64,000 nucleotides of DNA from Cryoendolithus antarcticus (Eukaryota; Ascomycota; Dothideomycetes; Cladosporiales; Cladosporiaceae). Positions 41,236 through 50,824 of the stretch are shown piece after piece (the first letter of the stretch is position 1; every line of letters begins with the position of its first letter). Under the pieces are notes generated by a model. That model ran no database searches, was not told the DNA's origin, and saw only the letters and a list, made by a program, of their open reading frames with translations. Both the position numbers and the translations under genes were made by a program. Location of the stretch: NCBI GenBank assembly GCA_002077065.1, contig NAJO01000026.1:1-64000 (forward strand). The letters are read 5' to 3'.

Positions 41236-43197
41236 TCAGCTCGTCTGTAGCGCAACTTGCCTCGTACCCTCCGTGACCTCCTCCACAGCCGTACCAGCAC
41301 TAGCGTTCGTCTGCGCGCCGTCTTTCTCAACAGCCTCGACACTCGGCTTATCGCTAGCAGCTGCATCACCGCCTTCGGGCTTCTCTGCAGCTTTCCGAGC
41401 CTTCTTCTTGTCTTTGTCAGCTTTCCTTGCCGCAGCCTTGGCCTCCTTCTCAGCTTTGATCTTCTGCGCCTCCTGACCGCCGAATAGCTCTCGCCACTCC
41501 TTCTCCTTCTCGGGCTTGATCGTCTTAAACAGATGCTCTGCTTTGCCGATCTTGTGGCCGCCGGGTATCGATGTAGCTTCCCAGACGTCGGGAATAGGTA
41601 GCATCTCTGCTTGTAGCTGGGAGAGGATTGAAGTCGTGGTGGCAGGAAGGTATGGCGCGATGACACTAGCAAGTAGGTGGACGTGCTGAATGCAGAGGTA
41701 GACTACAGCATCGCACCTCTCTCGCTCAGTGTTGAAGAGGGCGTTGTCGAGTTTGTTGTTCTGTAGTAGAAAGTTGCCCAGTGATGAGAGCTCGCGGGCC
41801 GTGACTAGAGCTTGCTTGAGGTGCACGGCTTCGAAGTGGTCTCGGTACTCCTTCAGCTTCTCGTTGACCTCCTTCTTGTGCTGCTCAAGTCCCTTGGCAA
41901 GATCAGATCCGGGTTCGAGCTTCGGAGGATTTGGCACTACCGAGTCGTAGTTGGCGCTGTTGACGAACTTCAAGATTCGATTGACAAAGTTGCCGAAGTT
42001 GGCAACGAGCTCGCCGTTGTTCGCGGAGATGAAGCCGTCCCATTCAAACTCTGTATCGCTCGTCTCTGGTCTCCGAAGAAGCAGGAAGTACCGCCACACA
42101 TCCGAAGAGATGCCAGTTGCCTTGGCACTGGTGCCAAACACGCCGACGCCACGCGACTTCGAAAATTTGCCTTTCTCGTAGTTGAGGTACTCCGTCGTAG
42201 ACAAGTGATGCAGCATAGTCCACTTGTCGCCTGTGCCAATTTGAGAGCAGGGGAAGACGACAGTGTGGAATGGTACGTTGTCTTTGCCCATGAACTGATA
42301 CAACTTCACCTCCTCCGGATTCCGCCACCACTTCTCCCAGTGCTCTGTGTAAGTCGCTGTGATGGAGACATAGCCTATGCAAGCGTCGAACCACACGTAC
42401 AGCACCTTGTCTTCGTAGCCTGGTAAAGGCACCGCGGTACCCCACTTCAGATCTCGAGTGATCCCTCGAGCGTGCAGACCTTCCTTGATCCAGGCCTTGG
42501 TGATGTTGATGCCATTCTCACTCCATGCGCCTTTGGTGCTGCTCTCTTCTGACCATGCTTTGACCTTGTCCTGAAGCTTATCTAGCAGGATGAACACATG
42601 CTTCGTCTCTCGAGGCACTGGGGTCGAGCCGTCAAGCTTACAGCGTGGGTTCTTAAGGTCCAGCGGATCCAGCAGCTTCCCACACTTATCGCACTGATCA
42701 CCTCGGGCATCGTTGTAGCCGCACAGCGGGCACTCTCCCTCGACGAAACGGTCGGCGAGGAAACCCTTGTGCTTCTCGCAGTACGGCTGTGTCGTCGTCC
42801 GTTCCTCGAGAAACTTATTTTGATGCAATTTTGTGAAGATATCCTGCGCGATATCGGTCTGTTGTTGCGTGGGCGTGCGTCCAAAGTGGTCGAATGCGAT
42901 GTTGAACCAGTCATACACCTCCTTGTGCAGCTTGTTGTACTTGTCGCAGAGCTCCTGAGGTGTGACGCCCTCTTCTATCGCCTTCGTCTCGGTCGCTGTG
43001 CCATACTCGTCGGTCCCACAGACGAAGAGTGTTGGGTACCCTCGAGCTTTACAGTACCGCGCAAAGACGTCTGCTGACAGGACCGATCCAATGACATTGC
43101 CGAGATGAGGGACGTTATTGACATATGGGAGTGCTGATGTGATCAAGATGTTGTTCTTGCCTTCTTGCGGCAAAATCACGTCCTGTTTGCCGTTCAT
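41236..43197 (-). CDS. Methionyl-tRNA synthetase, cytosolic
   Basis: 653 aa, one exon, ATG at 43195-43197. The enzyme charges tRNA-Met with methionine; class I synthetase. The class signature HLGN (HIGH box, about 31-34) follows ALPYVNNVP. Zinc-knuckle cysteines occur at CEKH, CPLCGY and CDKCGK (about 140-185), and KFSKSRGVGVF carries the KMSKS loop (about 350-360). The anticodon-binding helical domain follows, with a Trp-rich region (SDVWRYFLLLRRPE). The C-terminal ~80 residues are Lys/Ala/Glu-rich and disordered, a tail that in fungi can contact tRNA or Arc1-like partners. No mitochondrial presequence is seen, so this is the cytosolic form. Confidence 0.95.
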   Translation of the reverse strand: MNGKQDVILPQEGKNNILITSALPYVNNVPHLGNVIGSVLSADVFARYCKARGYPTLFVCGTDEYGTATETKAIEEGVTPQELCDKYNKLHKEVYDWFNIAFDHFGRTPTQQQTDIAQDIFTKLHQNKFLEERTTTQPYCEKHKGFLADRFVEGECPLCGYNDARGDQCDKCGKLLDPLDLKNPRCKLDGSTPVPRETKHVFILLDKLQDKVKAWSEESSTKGAWSENGINITKAWIKEGLHARGITRDLKWGTAVPLPGYEDKVLYVWFDACIGYVSITATYTEHWEKWWRNPEEVKLYQFMGKDNVPFHTVVFPCSQIGTGDKWTMLHHLSTTEYLNYEKGKFSKSRGVGVFGTSAKATGISSDVWRYFLLLRRPETSDTEFEWDGFISANNGELVANFGNFVNRILKFVNSANYDSVVPNPPKLEPGSDLAKGLEQHKKEVNEKLKEYRDHFEAVHLKQALVTARELSSLGNFLLQNNKLDNALFNTERERCDAVVYLCIQHVHLLASVIAPYLPATTTSILSQLQAEMLPIPDVWEATSIPGGHKIGKAEHLFKTIKPEKEKEWRELFGGQEAQKIKAEKEAKAAARKADKDKKKARKAAEKPEGGDAAASDKPSVEAVEKDGAQTNASAGTAVEEVTEGTRQVALQTS

Positions 43198-43691
43198 GGT
43201 TGCGATGTTGTGGGTGTCGTGCGATCACATGTAATTCGACTCATATGTTGGAGAAAGTTGCCTGACTCGCGTGCTTCGCGTTGGTCACTCTTCATCCCTC
43301 CGTCGACTTCACTCCTGGTCCGGCTATTGCTTTCACGGTGTGACTGTCGCTCGAGCGTACACATGCTTCATGAGTGAGACTGCAGCTTCGATCTCTGGGA
43401 CACTACGTAGGGGTGGTTGCCACCACAAGTTAGGATATGCACCGCCTCCAATCTGCGCCTATGTAGTACCGCTTTCAAGTGCAGCGTTGGGACCTTTCCC
43501 CTTCCTCTCAGGTTCGCCTCCTCTCCTTTTGCTTCCATCTCGCGACCAGCCTCAGACCAGACACTTCTTATGCACACGGCACGAATGCTAGGCGTAAAGA
43601 GTGGAAGTTTCGCCAACGCCCTGTTCAGCCTACCAGACCAGAAGCCATTGGCTCAAGCCCGGCTTCTCACTACCCTGCAGGAGGCCAGCAA
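43198..43691. other. Intergenic, upstream of methionyl-tRNA synthetase
   Basis: 494 bp divergent from a weakly supported plus-strand frame. Contains the synthetase promoter. The region around 43480-43600 is C/T-rich. No specific site was assigned. Confidence 0.5.
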
Positions 43692-43997
43692 ATGGTTGCC
43701 GACATAGTCGCCCTCTGCGAAGACAGTAGCGCCACCATGTATTCACCCAACGACGTTGCGATGATCTCTCCGCTAGAGACTCTCATGACGTCGATCACAA
43801 GTCCAAGACAGCCACTCGAGCGTGTCCACAGGCACACGACAGTTTTTTCGACGAGACAGAACGCGGCAGTTTGGGAAATTCGACAACATGGTTTACAAGC
43901 CGAGCTTGCCAGGATTGAACAAGGCATCTTGACGGCTATGTTGCGTCAATCAATCTGGGCAGATGAGCTGGAAGCGAGGTACCTCCATCGCTTTTGA
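43692..43997 (+). CDS. Hypothetical small protein, weakly supported
   Basis: 101 codons from ATG 43692 (MVADIVALCEDSSATMYS) to TGA. It contains Gln/Arg/Leu-rich helical sequence (WEIRQHGLQAELARIEQG). Immediately downstream, 44013-44231 is open in a different phase (LPAIAPNLAWRIRGEVEIQA). A GTACCT...GCTAAC...TGCAG segment at 43979-44022 looks intron-like, but splicing it does not join the two frames. I recognise no family. It may be a real gene with another exon structure or noise. Confidence 0.25.
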   Translation: MVADIVALCEDSSATMYSPNDVAMISPLETLMTSITSPRQPLERVHRHTTVFSTRQNAAVWEIRQHGLQAELARIEQGILTAMLRQSIWADELEARYLHRF

Positions 43998-45055
43998 TGC
44001 ACGCTAACGGGTATGCAGTCTACGGTACTATGGTACTACGGTCCCCCTCCACTCGGCGCGCCCGCAGAGTCACCATTACCGGCCATAGCGCCGAATCTCG
44101 CATGGCGGATCCGCGGTGAGGTTGAGATACAGGCTCGGCAGACGCTGACTTCAAGCTTTGAGGCTCTGGTGTCTGACTTGGAGGCGGTCTGCGCAGTGCA
44201 TGTTCAGCGAGTAAATACCTTATGTAGATAGCCGTAGCCATCATCTTCAGACTTCAAACTGTTCGTGACGCCTCCACGTCGCCAAGACTCACTCGTTCAC
44301 CACTGAAAGCCCTATCCATGGCAACAAGGTATTGGACGATGACTAGCGCAAGGCGCTTGCATTGTGAGCGAATACCACAGCGCAGCGGTGACTGCACACG
44401 GCGTGTTGGGCATGGTGCTGCGTTTGTGTACGGGAGGAAAATCATGAGCGAGGACAAGCATATCGGCATGGCGCAACGAGGGTGCAATGTACATACGGCT
44501 TTGGCAACGAGGAATCCACTGATTAGCCATATCATCGAAGATACCAATAAGCACGGTGCAAAGCGAGTGCTGCGCCGCATTTTAGTCTCACATTCTTGAC
44601 AATCAAGCTCACGCTGCTCGGAACCATGCTGTTACTTCCGCTGCTGGCTTCTTTGAACCAAGCGCGTGTCTCGCCGCCACAACCAAATCAGCGACACGAT
44701 ACGCCAAGTTGCGTGCTTCAGCGTCGAGTTCGCAGCGATACGCCATCTCGAGTGCCTGGCCTTCGGCTCCTCTGCACCCACCGTCAAAGCAAAGACCGAT
44801 CCCGGCGCCCACATCTCCAGCCCCTGCAGATGCATCTCCAAGCGCCTTTCAAACTCATACCGCGCATGATTTTCTCCTGCCCAAACTCATCAAAGGCCAC
44901 GGCTGCACTCTCGGCCAAGGTCTCAGCGCAGTCATCCAGTCCGTGAGCCAGTCCTCGGCTCTGCTGCTTCCCTGTCCATCAGAGCGGACGACCGTGCTGT
45001 ACACTTCTAGTATCGCGAGCTGTCTCTGCCAGACTAGATCACAGCTAAAAGCGCG
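43998..45055. other. Intergenic, possible remnant of F-box-like copy
   Basis: Plus-strand small frame at 44013-44231 (see neighbouring entry). On the minus strand between about 44870 and 44600 a decayed frame (FERRLEMHLQGLEMW and following) may be the C-terminal remnant of the broken F-box-like copy at 45.1-45.4 kb. No intact gene. Confidence 0.4.
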
Positions 45056-45388
45056 TTATGCGGCGACATAGCGAGCCGGTGTGAAGAAGGGGTAGTCGGC
45101 TAGTTCTGTGGAAGTCCAGTTCTGGGCGCGGAAAGTGTCGACCTCGAGGGAGAACTTTCGCAGCTGGTGCATCCAGGGCTGGAAGGCTTCGTCTCAGAGG
45201 ATTCTGCAGACGCGAAAGACTGGCGGGAGGGGACAGCAGTAACGTCTTGGGATGAATGGTAGTTTCTCCAATAGCCAATCGAAGAGGTGGTCGAATGTGA
45301 TGATGCGTAGCTCTGGGGGAAATTGTAGCAGTGGGCATGCCCTGGGGTTTTGCGCAAAGAGTCGTCTGACGAGCGCCATGGTCGGCAT
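45056..45388 (-). pseudogene. F-box-like family member with one in-frame TGA
   Basis: From ATG 45386-45388 the frame reads LLQFPPELRIITFDHLFDWLL, then CPLPPVFRVCRIL, and hits TGA at 45194-45196. The same frame then continues DEAFQPWMHQLRKFSLEVD for 46 codons to TAA at 45056-45058. Paralogues have Arg plus an acidic residue at this place (RILRLEA), so a single CGA-to-TGA change is the simplest cause. Either a recent nonsense mutation or a stop read through; no splice would remove it. Confidence 0.7.
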
Positions 45389-46039
45389 GGCTGGTACTTC
45401 CAGCCGTGTCAACACCGAGTAGACGCTGGAGGCAACCCTACGGTTGCGGTTAGGTGGTAAGAAGCTACTGTCGACCGTCAACCGGCGATGTCCAAAAAGC
45501 TGTCTGCGAAGCGATCACGTGCAATAGACCGAGAGCGGTCGCGAAGAAAATGTCAACTGCCAAAGCCATGTGCTTCTTGACCTATGCGTGCATAGTAAGT
45601 GGTCAGCCTAACCACTTGCACAGCAAGAGCATGAGAGTGACATCGTCGAATCATGGCGACTCGCTTCCTGCTGACACATAGCGTAACACCTTCTGTTCGT
45701 CATCGTAGCCAATTTGTTGACCGCAAGGGTTCAGAGGGAATATGTGCCACCTCTGCGATAGAATCCATCGCCGAATCAATATTTTCGGACGATCGTATGA
45801 GGCTGGAACCTACTTTCGCTTCCAGAACGTTTGGGTGTCGATATTGGTTGGTGTCGTGTAAGTGATATCGTTGCATGCAGCAGGTCGGATATTCACTGAC
45901 ATGCCTTTTTAGTGCCAAGGCTATGCTTCGATGACCTATACACGTGGTAGTGAGTGGTCACACTTGACCGCACCCCCGCAGAGAGTCATAGACCAACGGC
46001 GCCAAAATTCTGGAGCTTTCCTGCTGACCAGATATCGTG
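45389..46039. other. Intergenic, no supported gene
   Basis: 651 bp between two broken F-box-like copies. Short overlapping frames only; nothing recognised. Confidence 0.5.
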
Positions 46040-46654
46040 TCACGCCTCATATTCCGCGGTAGCATTACATGTCGGTCCCTCTACCATGCGGGCTCTATAC
46101 CCAAAGTGAGCGTCCCTCTGTCTGATAGACTCGTCCGGATACTGTAATGGATCATCCAAGTCCGCGCAACACCAATTGTCCAGCGCTTCAGGCGGTGGGA
46201 ACTCCGGCCAAGGCTCCCATCTGCCGCAGCTGGTGTATTTGTCGTGAATTCGTACCCCATCTTTGCAGACAGCAGTTGTGCAACCAATCAGCACAGAGAT
46301 CTGGTCCAAGCAAGTGCGGAAATACTCATAGCGCTCGTACACCTGCCTCTGGCGAGTTCCCCACGGAAGTAGACAGTCGGAAGCGAAGCGCAATTGGCGA
46401 ATTTCGCCATCCATGGATTCAAGGCATGTGATCCACGGCATGAGAGCTTCGGAGCGAATGGTAGTGCACACCCGGAAGATCGGGGGCAGAGGATACAGCT
46501 CTTGTCATCGGGCCTGCTTAGGCGACTCGAAGCAGGTTGCAAAGAGATGTTTGTAGATGATGAGTCGTAGCTCTGTTGGCAGCCGGAGCAGCATGCTCAG
46601 GTCTGATACTGGGTCCCTCGTGGTCGATGACTTGATGACAGGCTGTGTTGCCAT
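46040..46654 (-). pseudogene. F-box-like family member with one in-frame TGA
   Basis: ATG at 46652-46654. Codons 1-49 include MLLRLPTELRLIIYKHLFAT and end KQAR; TGA follows at 46505-46507; the frame then continues without shift as QELYPLPPIFRVCTTIRSEAL, both family hallmarks, to a stop at 46040-46042 (204 codons in all). CGA-to-TGA explains the stop. Alternatively translation could resume at a downstream codon, but that would drop the first motif. The C-terminal part (DNWCCADLDDPLQY) is shared with the neighbouring copy at 46.8-47.5 kb. Confidence 0.75.
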
Positions 46655-46819
46655 AGTTCCAATACTCGTCGCCGGAGTGGAAGACTAGGAGGCTGTTCAA
46701 AGACGCTCGCTACCAGTGGTCGACACCGAATCGAGATTCAAAAAGAATAGTATCTCTTGCGGCGAACGATGAGTGCCAGTAGCAAAAGTTCAAGAGATCC
46801 CGCGAGCATGAAATATGAG

Positions 46820-47503
46820 TCAGAGTACACCTCTGTTGACCTCTATGAGTGCGGTGAGTGGTTGGGTCATCATGTGCGACTTTCGGTGACTACGCACCCC
46901 TTCAGTAGATCTGCAGTGGAGGACTTCGCGGAACCAGTAACGTGCATCCAATTGCTTAGCCCACCAGTAATCTAGAGCGGAATTGCCTTGGATTCGCAGA
47001 CTTGGTACATCCATGACGTACCCTTGTCACGGCGCTCACTCCGGCCAAGGTCTAGGCTCATCGTCGTCCCCGAAGATCGTGCTGCATACTAGACCATCCT
47101 GACCAAGGGTACAGCCATACTGAATCAGCGTAGTAAGCTGCTTTTCCACGATACTGAGATAAGCATTCCGTTCCCCTGCCCAGTAGCGACGGTAATTCCA
47201 TGGACCTTCGTTCTCGCGAGGCCGCTGGCGGAAGTCTAAAGCCGGAAACTCGGCATAGCGTCGTTGCCGCACTTCGTCCCTCGATTTGATGAGGTGTATG
47301 GTCCAGGGCTCAAGAGCTTCAAGGCGGATGCTGCTGCAGACTTGGAAAACAGGAGGTAAGGGGTACAGATGGTGCTTCTGTTTGGGGAACGTGAGGCAGC
47401 CGAGGCTAGAAGCGAAGAGATGGTCGTAGATTTGGAGACGCAGCTCTGTTGATAGTCGGAGGAGAGGACTCTGCGGAAGTTCGTTGTTTGGAAGTTGCTC
47501 CAT
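46820..47503 (-). pseudogene. F-box-like family member with two in-frame TGA codons near its 3' end
   Basis: ATG at 47501-47503. A 155-codon frame runs MEQLPNNELPQSPLLRLSTE, LRLQIYDHLFASSLG, YPLPPVFQVCSSIRLEALEPW and on to DDEPRPWPE, ending at TGA 47036-47038. A second TGA lies three codons later (47027-47029), and the same frame then reads on as SALDYWWAKQLDARYWF to 46820, which aligns with the EALDNWCCADLDD part of the copy at 46.0-46.6 kb. The shorter 155-aa protein could still be made, but the homology beyond shows a lost C-terminus. Confidence 0.65.
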
Positions 47504-47749
47504 CTCGTGTATGGCTCTTGACACTTGGTTGATGAATGCGATAGCGTGAGCTCAAGTCGGTTTGATACTGCGGAAAGAAAGATGAAAGGAAAAGTAAGAG
47601 ATCTTAAAGCCAAGCTCTGTGATTTTGCTGACCTTCCGACGTCTCTGGGATGGATAGTTGGCTTGGACTTTATCGTCAGTCATCGGATGCCCATACAGAA
47701 TCAGCTCACGAGAGTAGCGGTAGTATACGCTCCGGGACGCACAAGATTC

Positions 47750-48910
47750 TCATGTCAATGCCCGCCCCGCCACGCTCAACAACCACGCCGCATCCTCCCA
47801 CAGCCCCACCTGCTCTCCCTGCGCAGTATTCTGTCTGGCTGGCGGTGGAGGTAGTTGCGCTCTACGTCTCGGTACAGCCTCGTCTCCATTGCGTTGCCGG
47901 TCAAGCTCAGTGTCAGCACCGCTTTCCTCGCTCTCCGCGGTGCCGAAGATACTGAACCCTATCACTCTGTCAACCAGTCCGCCGAACCCGTTAGTCTGGG
48001 TTTGTGTGAGTGCTTCCAGCTCAGCTTCGTTGACCTCGGGTGATGCGCTTCGGGAGGAAGTCGGAGACGACACTTCGTTGAGGGCGGGGTGATCGAAGTA
48101 GGTATTGGACGGCTCGATAGTTGTAGGACCAGGGGTACGAGAGACACTCCCGCGTCTACTCGTCCGACGAGAAGCAGGACGAGAGCCAAATCGGGAACCC
48201 CAGGTCTGCGGTCGAGGTGTAGCTGCTGCTGATGCAGCGGTACGAGGACGGGACTGCGGGATTGTACTGGCGGCCATCTCTTCGTAGCCCTCGTCAGCGT
48301 CGTCATCTTCGCTGGATGCTACGTGAAGAGAAGCCGAAGAGTCGCGTGTCGCGATCCAAGTCTGCCCTTTGCTCTCTTGTAACAATGCATTCGTAGCCGT
48401 CGTCGCACGCGAAAGCCAGTCTTCATCATGCAGTACTCGACTCCGTACCCTGGGCGTAGTCGTCCCGTTCGTCCTGCTCCTTTGCTGCCCAGTCTGTCGT
48501 TTCCTCAGTGGCACACCATACCCAGCCAGCCTCTCTCTAGTAGCCAACGTAGCTTCGCTCTTGGCCTTCACCATCCCACCACCTACACTTAAGCCTTCGT
48601 CCCCGCCTGCCACCTCCTCTCCCTGATCATCGTACAGCGAGCCCCGTCTGCTCAAGCCTCCAGCCATATGCTTCCTGCTACTCGACCGACTCAATACTCC
48701 CGGAGTCGTTGGTGCAGACTTCCCGCCAATGTACGAAGCGTCATGTCGCGCGAAGGTAAAGTCCGCAGCTTCTTCGTACGGCGACCGAGGAGCCGACGAC
48801 TTCTTTGGCGCTGTATCGGCGAATCGAGCGGACAGAGGCTCGAGACGGAGGTTTGAGAGGTTAGTGGAGGAGCGGTGCTTGCTGTTGCTGCGGGGCTGGC
48901 GAGGGGAGGC
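47750..48910 (-). CDS. DUF3984-type fungal protein, 5' exon(s) unresolved
   Basis: The coding frame runs from a probable splice acceptor (TAG before 48910) to a stop at 47750, at least 386 codons. Family-like landmarks in order are SKHRSSTNLSNLRLEPLSAR, SYIGGKSAPTTPGVLSR, DEDWLSRATTATNALLQESK followed by GQTWIATRDSS, and the terminus WEDAAWLLSVAGRAL, which match my memory of a conserved ascomycete family of unknown function (DUF3984). The protein is largely disordered, with acidic (SSEDDDADEGYEE) and Arg/Ser-rich parts. A GTGAGA...CTGAC...CCCTAG intron at about 48911-48965 probably precedes it, but I cannot place the first ATG securely. Confidence 0.65.
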   Translation of the reverse strand, partial: ASPRQPRSNSKHRSSTNLSNLRLEPLSARFADTAPKKSSAPRSPYEEAADFTFARHDASYIGGKSAPTTPGVLSRSSSRKHMAGGLSRRGSLYDDQGEEVAGGDEGLSVGGGMVKAKSEATLATRERLAGYGVPLRKRQTGQQRSRTNGTTTPRVRSRVLHDEDWLSRATTATNALLQESKGQTWIATRDSSASLHVASSEDDDADEGYEEMAASTIPQSRPRTAASAAATPRPQTWGSRFGSRPASRRTSRRGSVSRTPGPTTIEPSNTYFDHPALNEVSSPTSSRSASPEVNEAELEALTQTQTNGFGGLVDRVIGFSIFGTAESEESGADTELDRQRNGDEAVPRRRAQLPPPPARQNTAQGEQVGLWEDAAWLLSVAGRALT

Positions 48911-49249
48911 CTAGGGGTTGAAGTCAGCCTGGCGGACATTAGGTTCGAGTGGGATATTCTCTCACCATCACTACGGCGGAGATCTGTCCGTCAAGGAGAC
49001 GTGCTGTGGCAGCATAGGACTGGACGCAGAGGGTATGAGATTCGGGAGGTCTTCAAGGGATCGAGTAGGTAGTGCAATCTTGACCCCACGCTCTAGCTAT
49101 TGACATGTGATGCCGAGTATGGCGCTGGAAATAACCACTACGAAGACGAAGAGATCGACACAGATCTCTTTTTGGTATTGATGATAGTCTCGTAGAGATG
49201 ATGTATAATCTTATCTAGTCGCTCGAACGCTGAATCAATGCCCTCACGA
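48911..49249. other. Intergenic / 5' region of DUF3984 gene
   Basis: 339 bp. The right part of the DUF3984 gene's 5' end (an intron and a short first exon) should be here. The remainder flanks the 3' end of the Cys-rich surface-protein gene. Nothing else was seen. Confidence 0.45.
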
Positions 49250-50824
49250 TCACAAAAGCACCATCCCCGCGAGACTCACAAGTCCTACAGCCACCATACT
49301 CCAAGTCAGCCCTACCACACTCCCCTCACTCGGCGTCGTCTTCGCTTGCCCAGCAACTCCACTAGCCGTCGCAGCACAGCTGGCCGTCCCGCAGACATAC
49401 CCCGAAGCACAGCAGCCTCCACCCTGATCAGCGCCGCACAAATAGAACCCATTCGCGCAGTTCCCTTGCGTGCCAGCAGCAGCACTGGCGCCACTACTCG
49501 CACCCCCAACAGTGGTCGTCGAATACTGCGTCGCTCCGGCTGGTGCAATTACCGTGACGCCCGACGAGACGACCGCAGTGCTCTCGCTAGCCGGACAGCT
49601 GGTAGAGGCGCAGTCTCGGCCGACGCGGCAGCAGCCGCCAATGTAGTACGCGGAGCACACGTAGAAGCCTGTTGGGCAGTTGTCGTTGTTGATCAGCGAT
49701 GTTGATGAGGCGGCTGTCGTTAGTCCGCCTGCGACTACTACAGTGGAGTCTGCGCTTGACGTGGGTCGTGCTGGCGGGAGCGCAGAGGCTTCTGTCGTGG
49801 TGGTAGTCGTGGCCGTTCCGCACGCCACTGCGCCGCATGCGTAGCCTGACTGACAGCAGCCGCCACCAAGAGAGGCTGGACAGCTCTGGAAGCCGGGTGA
49901 GCAAGTCAAGGGACCTTGGCCCGCGATGACAGTGGCGCCGGGACTGGACGTTGGAGCAAGTGTGACCGTTGTCACCGATGTGACGGTCCCAGTCGATCCT
50001 GGTGCAGTAGCAGTCGAGACCTGGAATATGGTCGTAGTGTACACCGAGCCAACTCCTGCGACAGCTACGCTTGTGTCTGACGCACTCGACACAGCCTGTG
50101 TGCTGCTCACTCCAGTCGTTACAGTCGCGACGGGCAGAGTTGTCACCACTGTCTGCGTATTGGCCAGCACACACCCCACATCGTAGCAAGTATATCCGGC
50201 GATACAACAGCCCCCACTGCCCGCACCGGAACATTGTGTCTGCCCTGCCGATGCATCGCAACTTGAGATGGTATTCCCACATGTCTCGCCCTGCGGACAG
50301 CAGCCCGCGTCTCCATTGCCAGTGTCTGACACGATGATACAGGTTTCTCCAGTCTGACAGCAACTGTTTGGCCGGTCAATGCTCGTGCAGCTGGCCGATC
50401 CTGCCGGACAAGCTCCCCATTGTCGCGCGAATATGTTACGCCCGGAAAGTCCGAACCCTTTGCGCCCGGAGAAGTGAAATGCCAGTGGTGCTGACAGCGG
50501 TACCGATGTGTTGCTCGAAAGCGTTGCGCCCCCTCTACCAGTCGACTCCGGTTCATCTGACATGTCCCCAAAGTCCCAGTAATGCAGGAAGAACATCTCA
50601 CCTTCGTCCTCGCTCATCTTGCGCATGCCGATGGGTCTTTGCAATGCCAGCTTCTCCTTCGCCTCGAGCTGTCGTTTCACTAGAGGCTCGTGCTCTGGAT
50701 GATACTTGACCGTCGGCGGGAGGTTGTATGGCCATTGAAGTGCATCTGCTGCTGCTGCTTCGGGAAATGCGATGAAGCCCAGAAGCGTCGCAGGTAATGC
50801 GAGCCAGGCTGCAAAGTCGCGCAT
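49250..50824 (-). CDS. Cysteine-rich, probably GPI-anchored surface protein
   Basis: 524 aa from ATG 50822-50824, chosen because it gives a signal peptide (FAAWLALPATLLGFIAFPEA); an open but unlikely extension reaches 51244. After a ~110-residue N-terminal part come repeated Cys modules of the type C-P/N-x-GF-x-x-C ... GGCC-x-x-G-x-x-C-x-x-x-x-C. At least three similar C-terminal modules (LTCSPGFQSCPASLGGGCCQ, NCPTGFYVCSAYYIGGCCRV, NCANGFYLCGADQGGGCCAS) are joined by Ser/Thr linkers, with two looser modules before them. The C-terminus is hydrophobic (WSMVAVGLVSLAGMVLL) behind small residues, fitting a GPI-anchor signal. Likely a wall or surface protein; no enzymatic domain was seen. Confidence 0.75.
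   Translation of the reverse strand: MRDFAAWLALPATLLGFIAFPEAAAADALQWPYNLPPTVKYHPEHEPLVKRQLEAKEKLALQRPIGMRKMSEDEGEMFFLHYWDFGDMSDEPESTGRGGATLSSNTSVPLSAPLAFHFSGRKGFGLSGRNIFARQWGACPAGSASCTSIDRPNSCCQTGETCIIVSDTGNGDAGCCPQGETCGNTISSCDASAGQTQCSGAGSGGCCIAGYTCYDVGCVLANTQTVVTTLPVATVTTGVSSTQAVSSASDTSVAVAGVGSVYTTTIFQVSTATAPGSTGTVTSVTTVTLAPTSSPGATVIAGQGPLTCSPGFQSCPASLGGGCCQSGYACGAVACGTATTTTTTEASALPPARPTSSADSTVVVAGGLTTAASSTSLINNDNCPTGFYVCSAYYIGGCCRVGRDCASTSCPASESTAVVSSGVTVIAPAGATQYSTTTVGGASSGASAAAGTQGNCANGFYLCGADQGGGCCASGYVCGTASCAATASGVAGQAKTTPSEGSVVGLTWSMVAVGLVSLAGMVLL

Noticed and set aside
45194..46507. UGA in F-box-like copies as a recoded or selenocysteine codon
   Set aside because: Fungi of this group lack selenocysteine machinery, as far as is known. 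Paralogues point to Arg at these places, so CGA-to-TGA mutation is simpler; readthrough is left as a lesser option in the findings.
48691..48939. 82-codon minus frame starting MSARLTSTPRPP at the DUF3984 5' end
   Set aside because: It is in a different phase from the conserved DUF3984 landmarks and would exclude SKHRSSTNLSNL, so it is not the true N-terminus.
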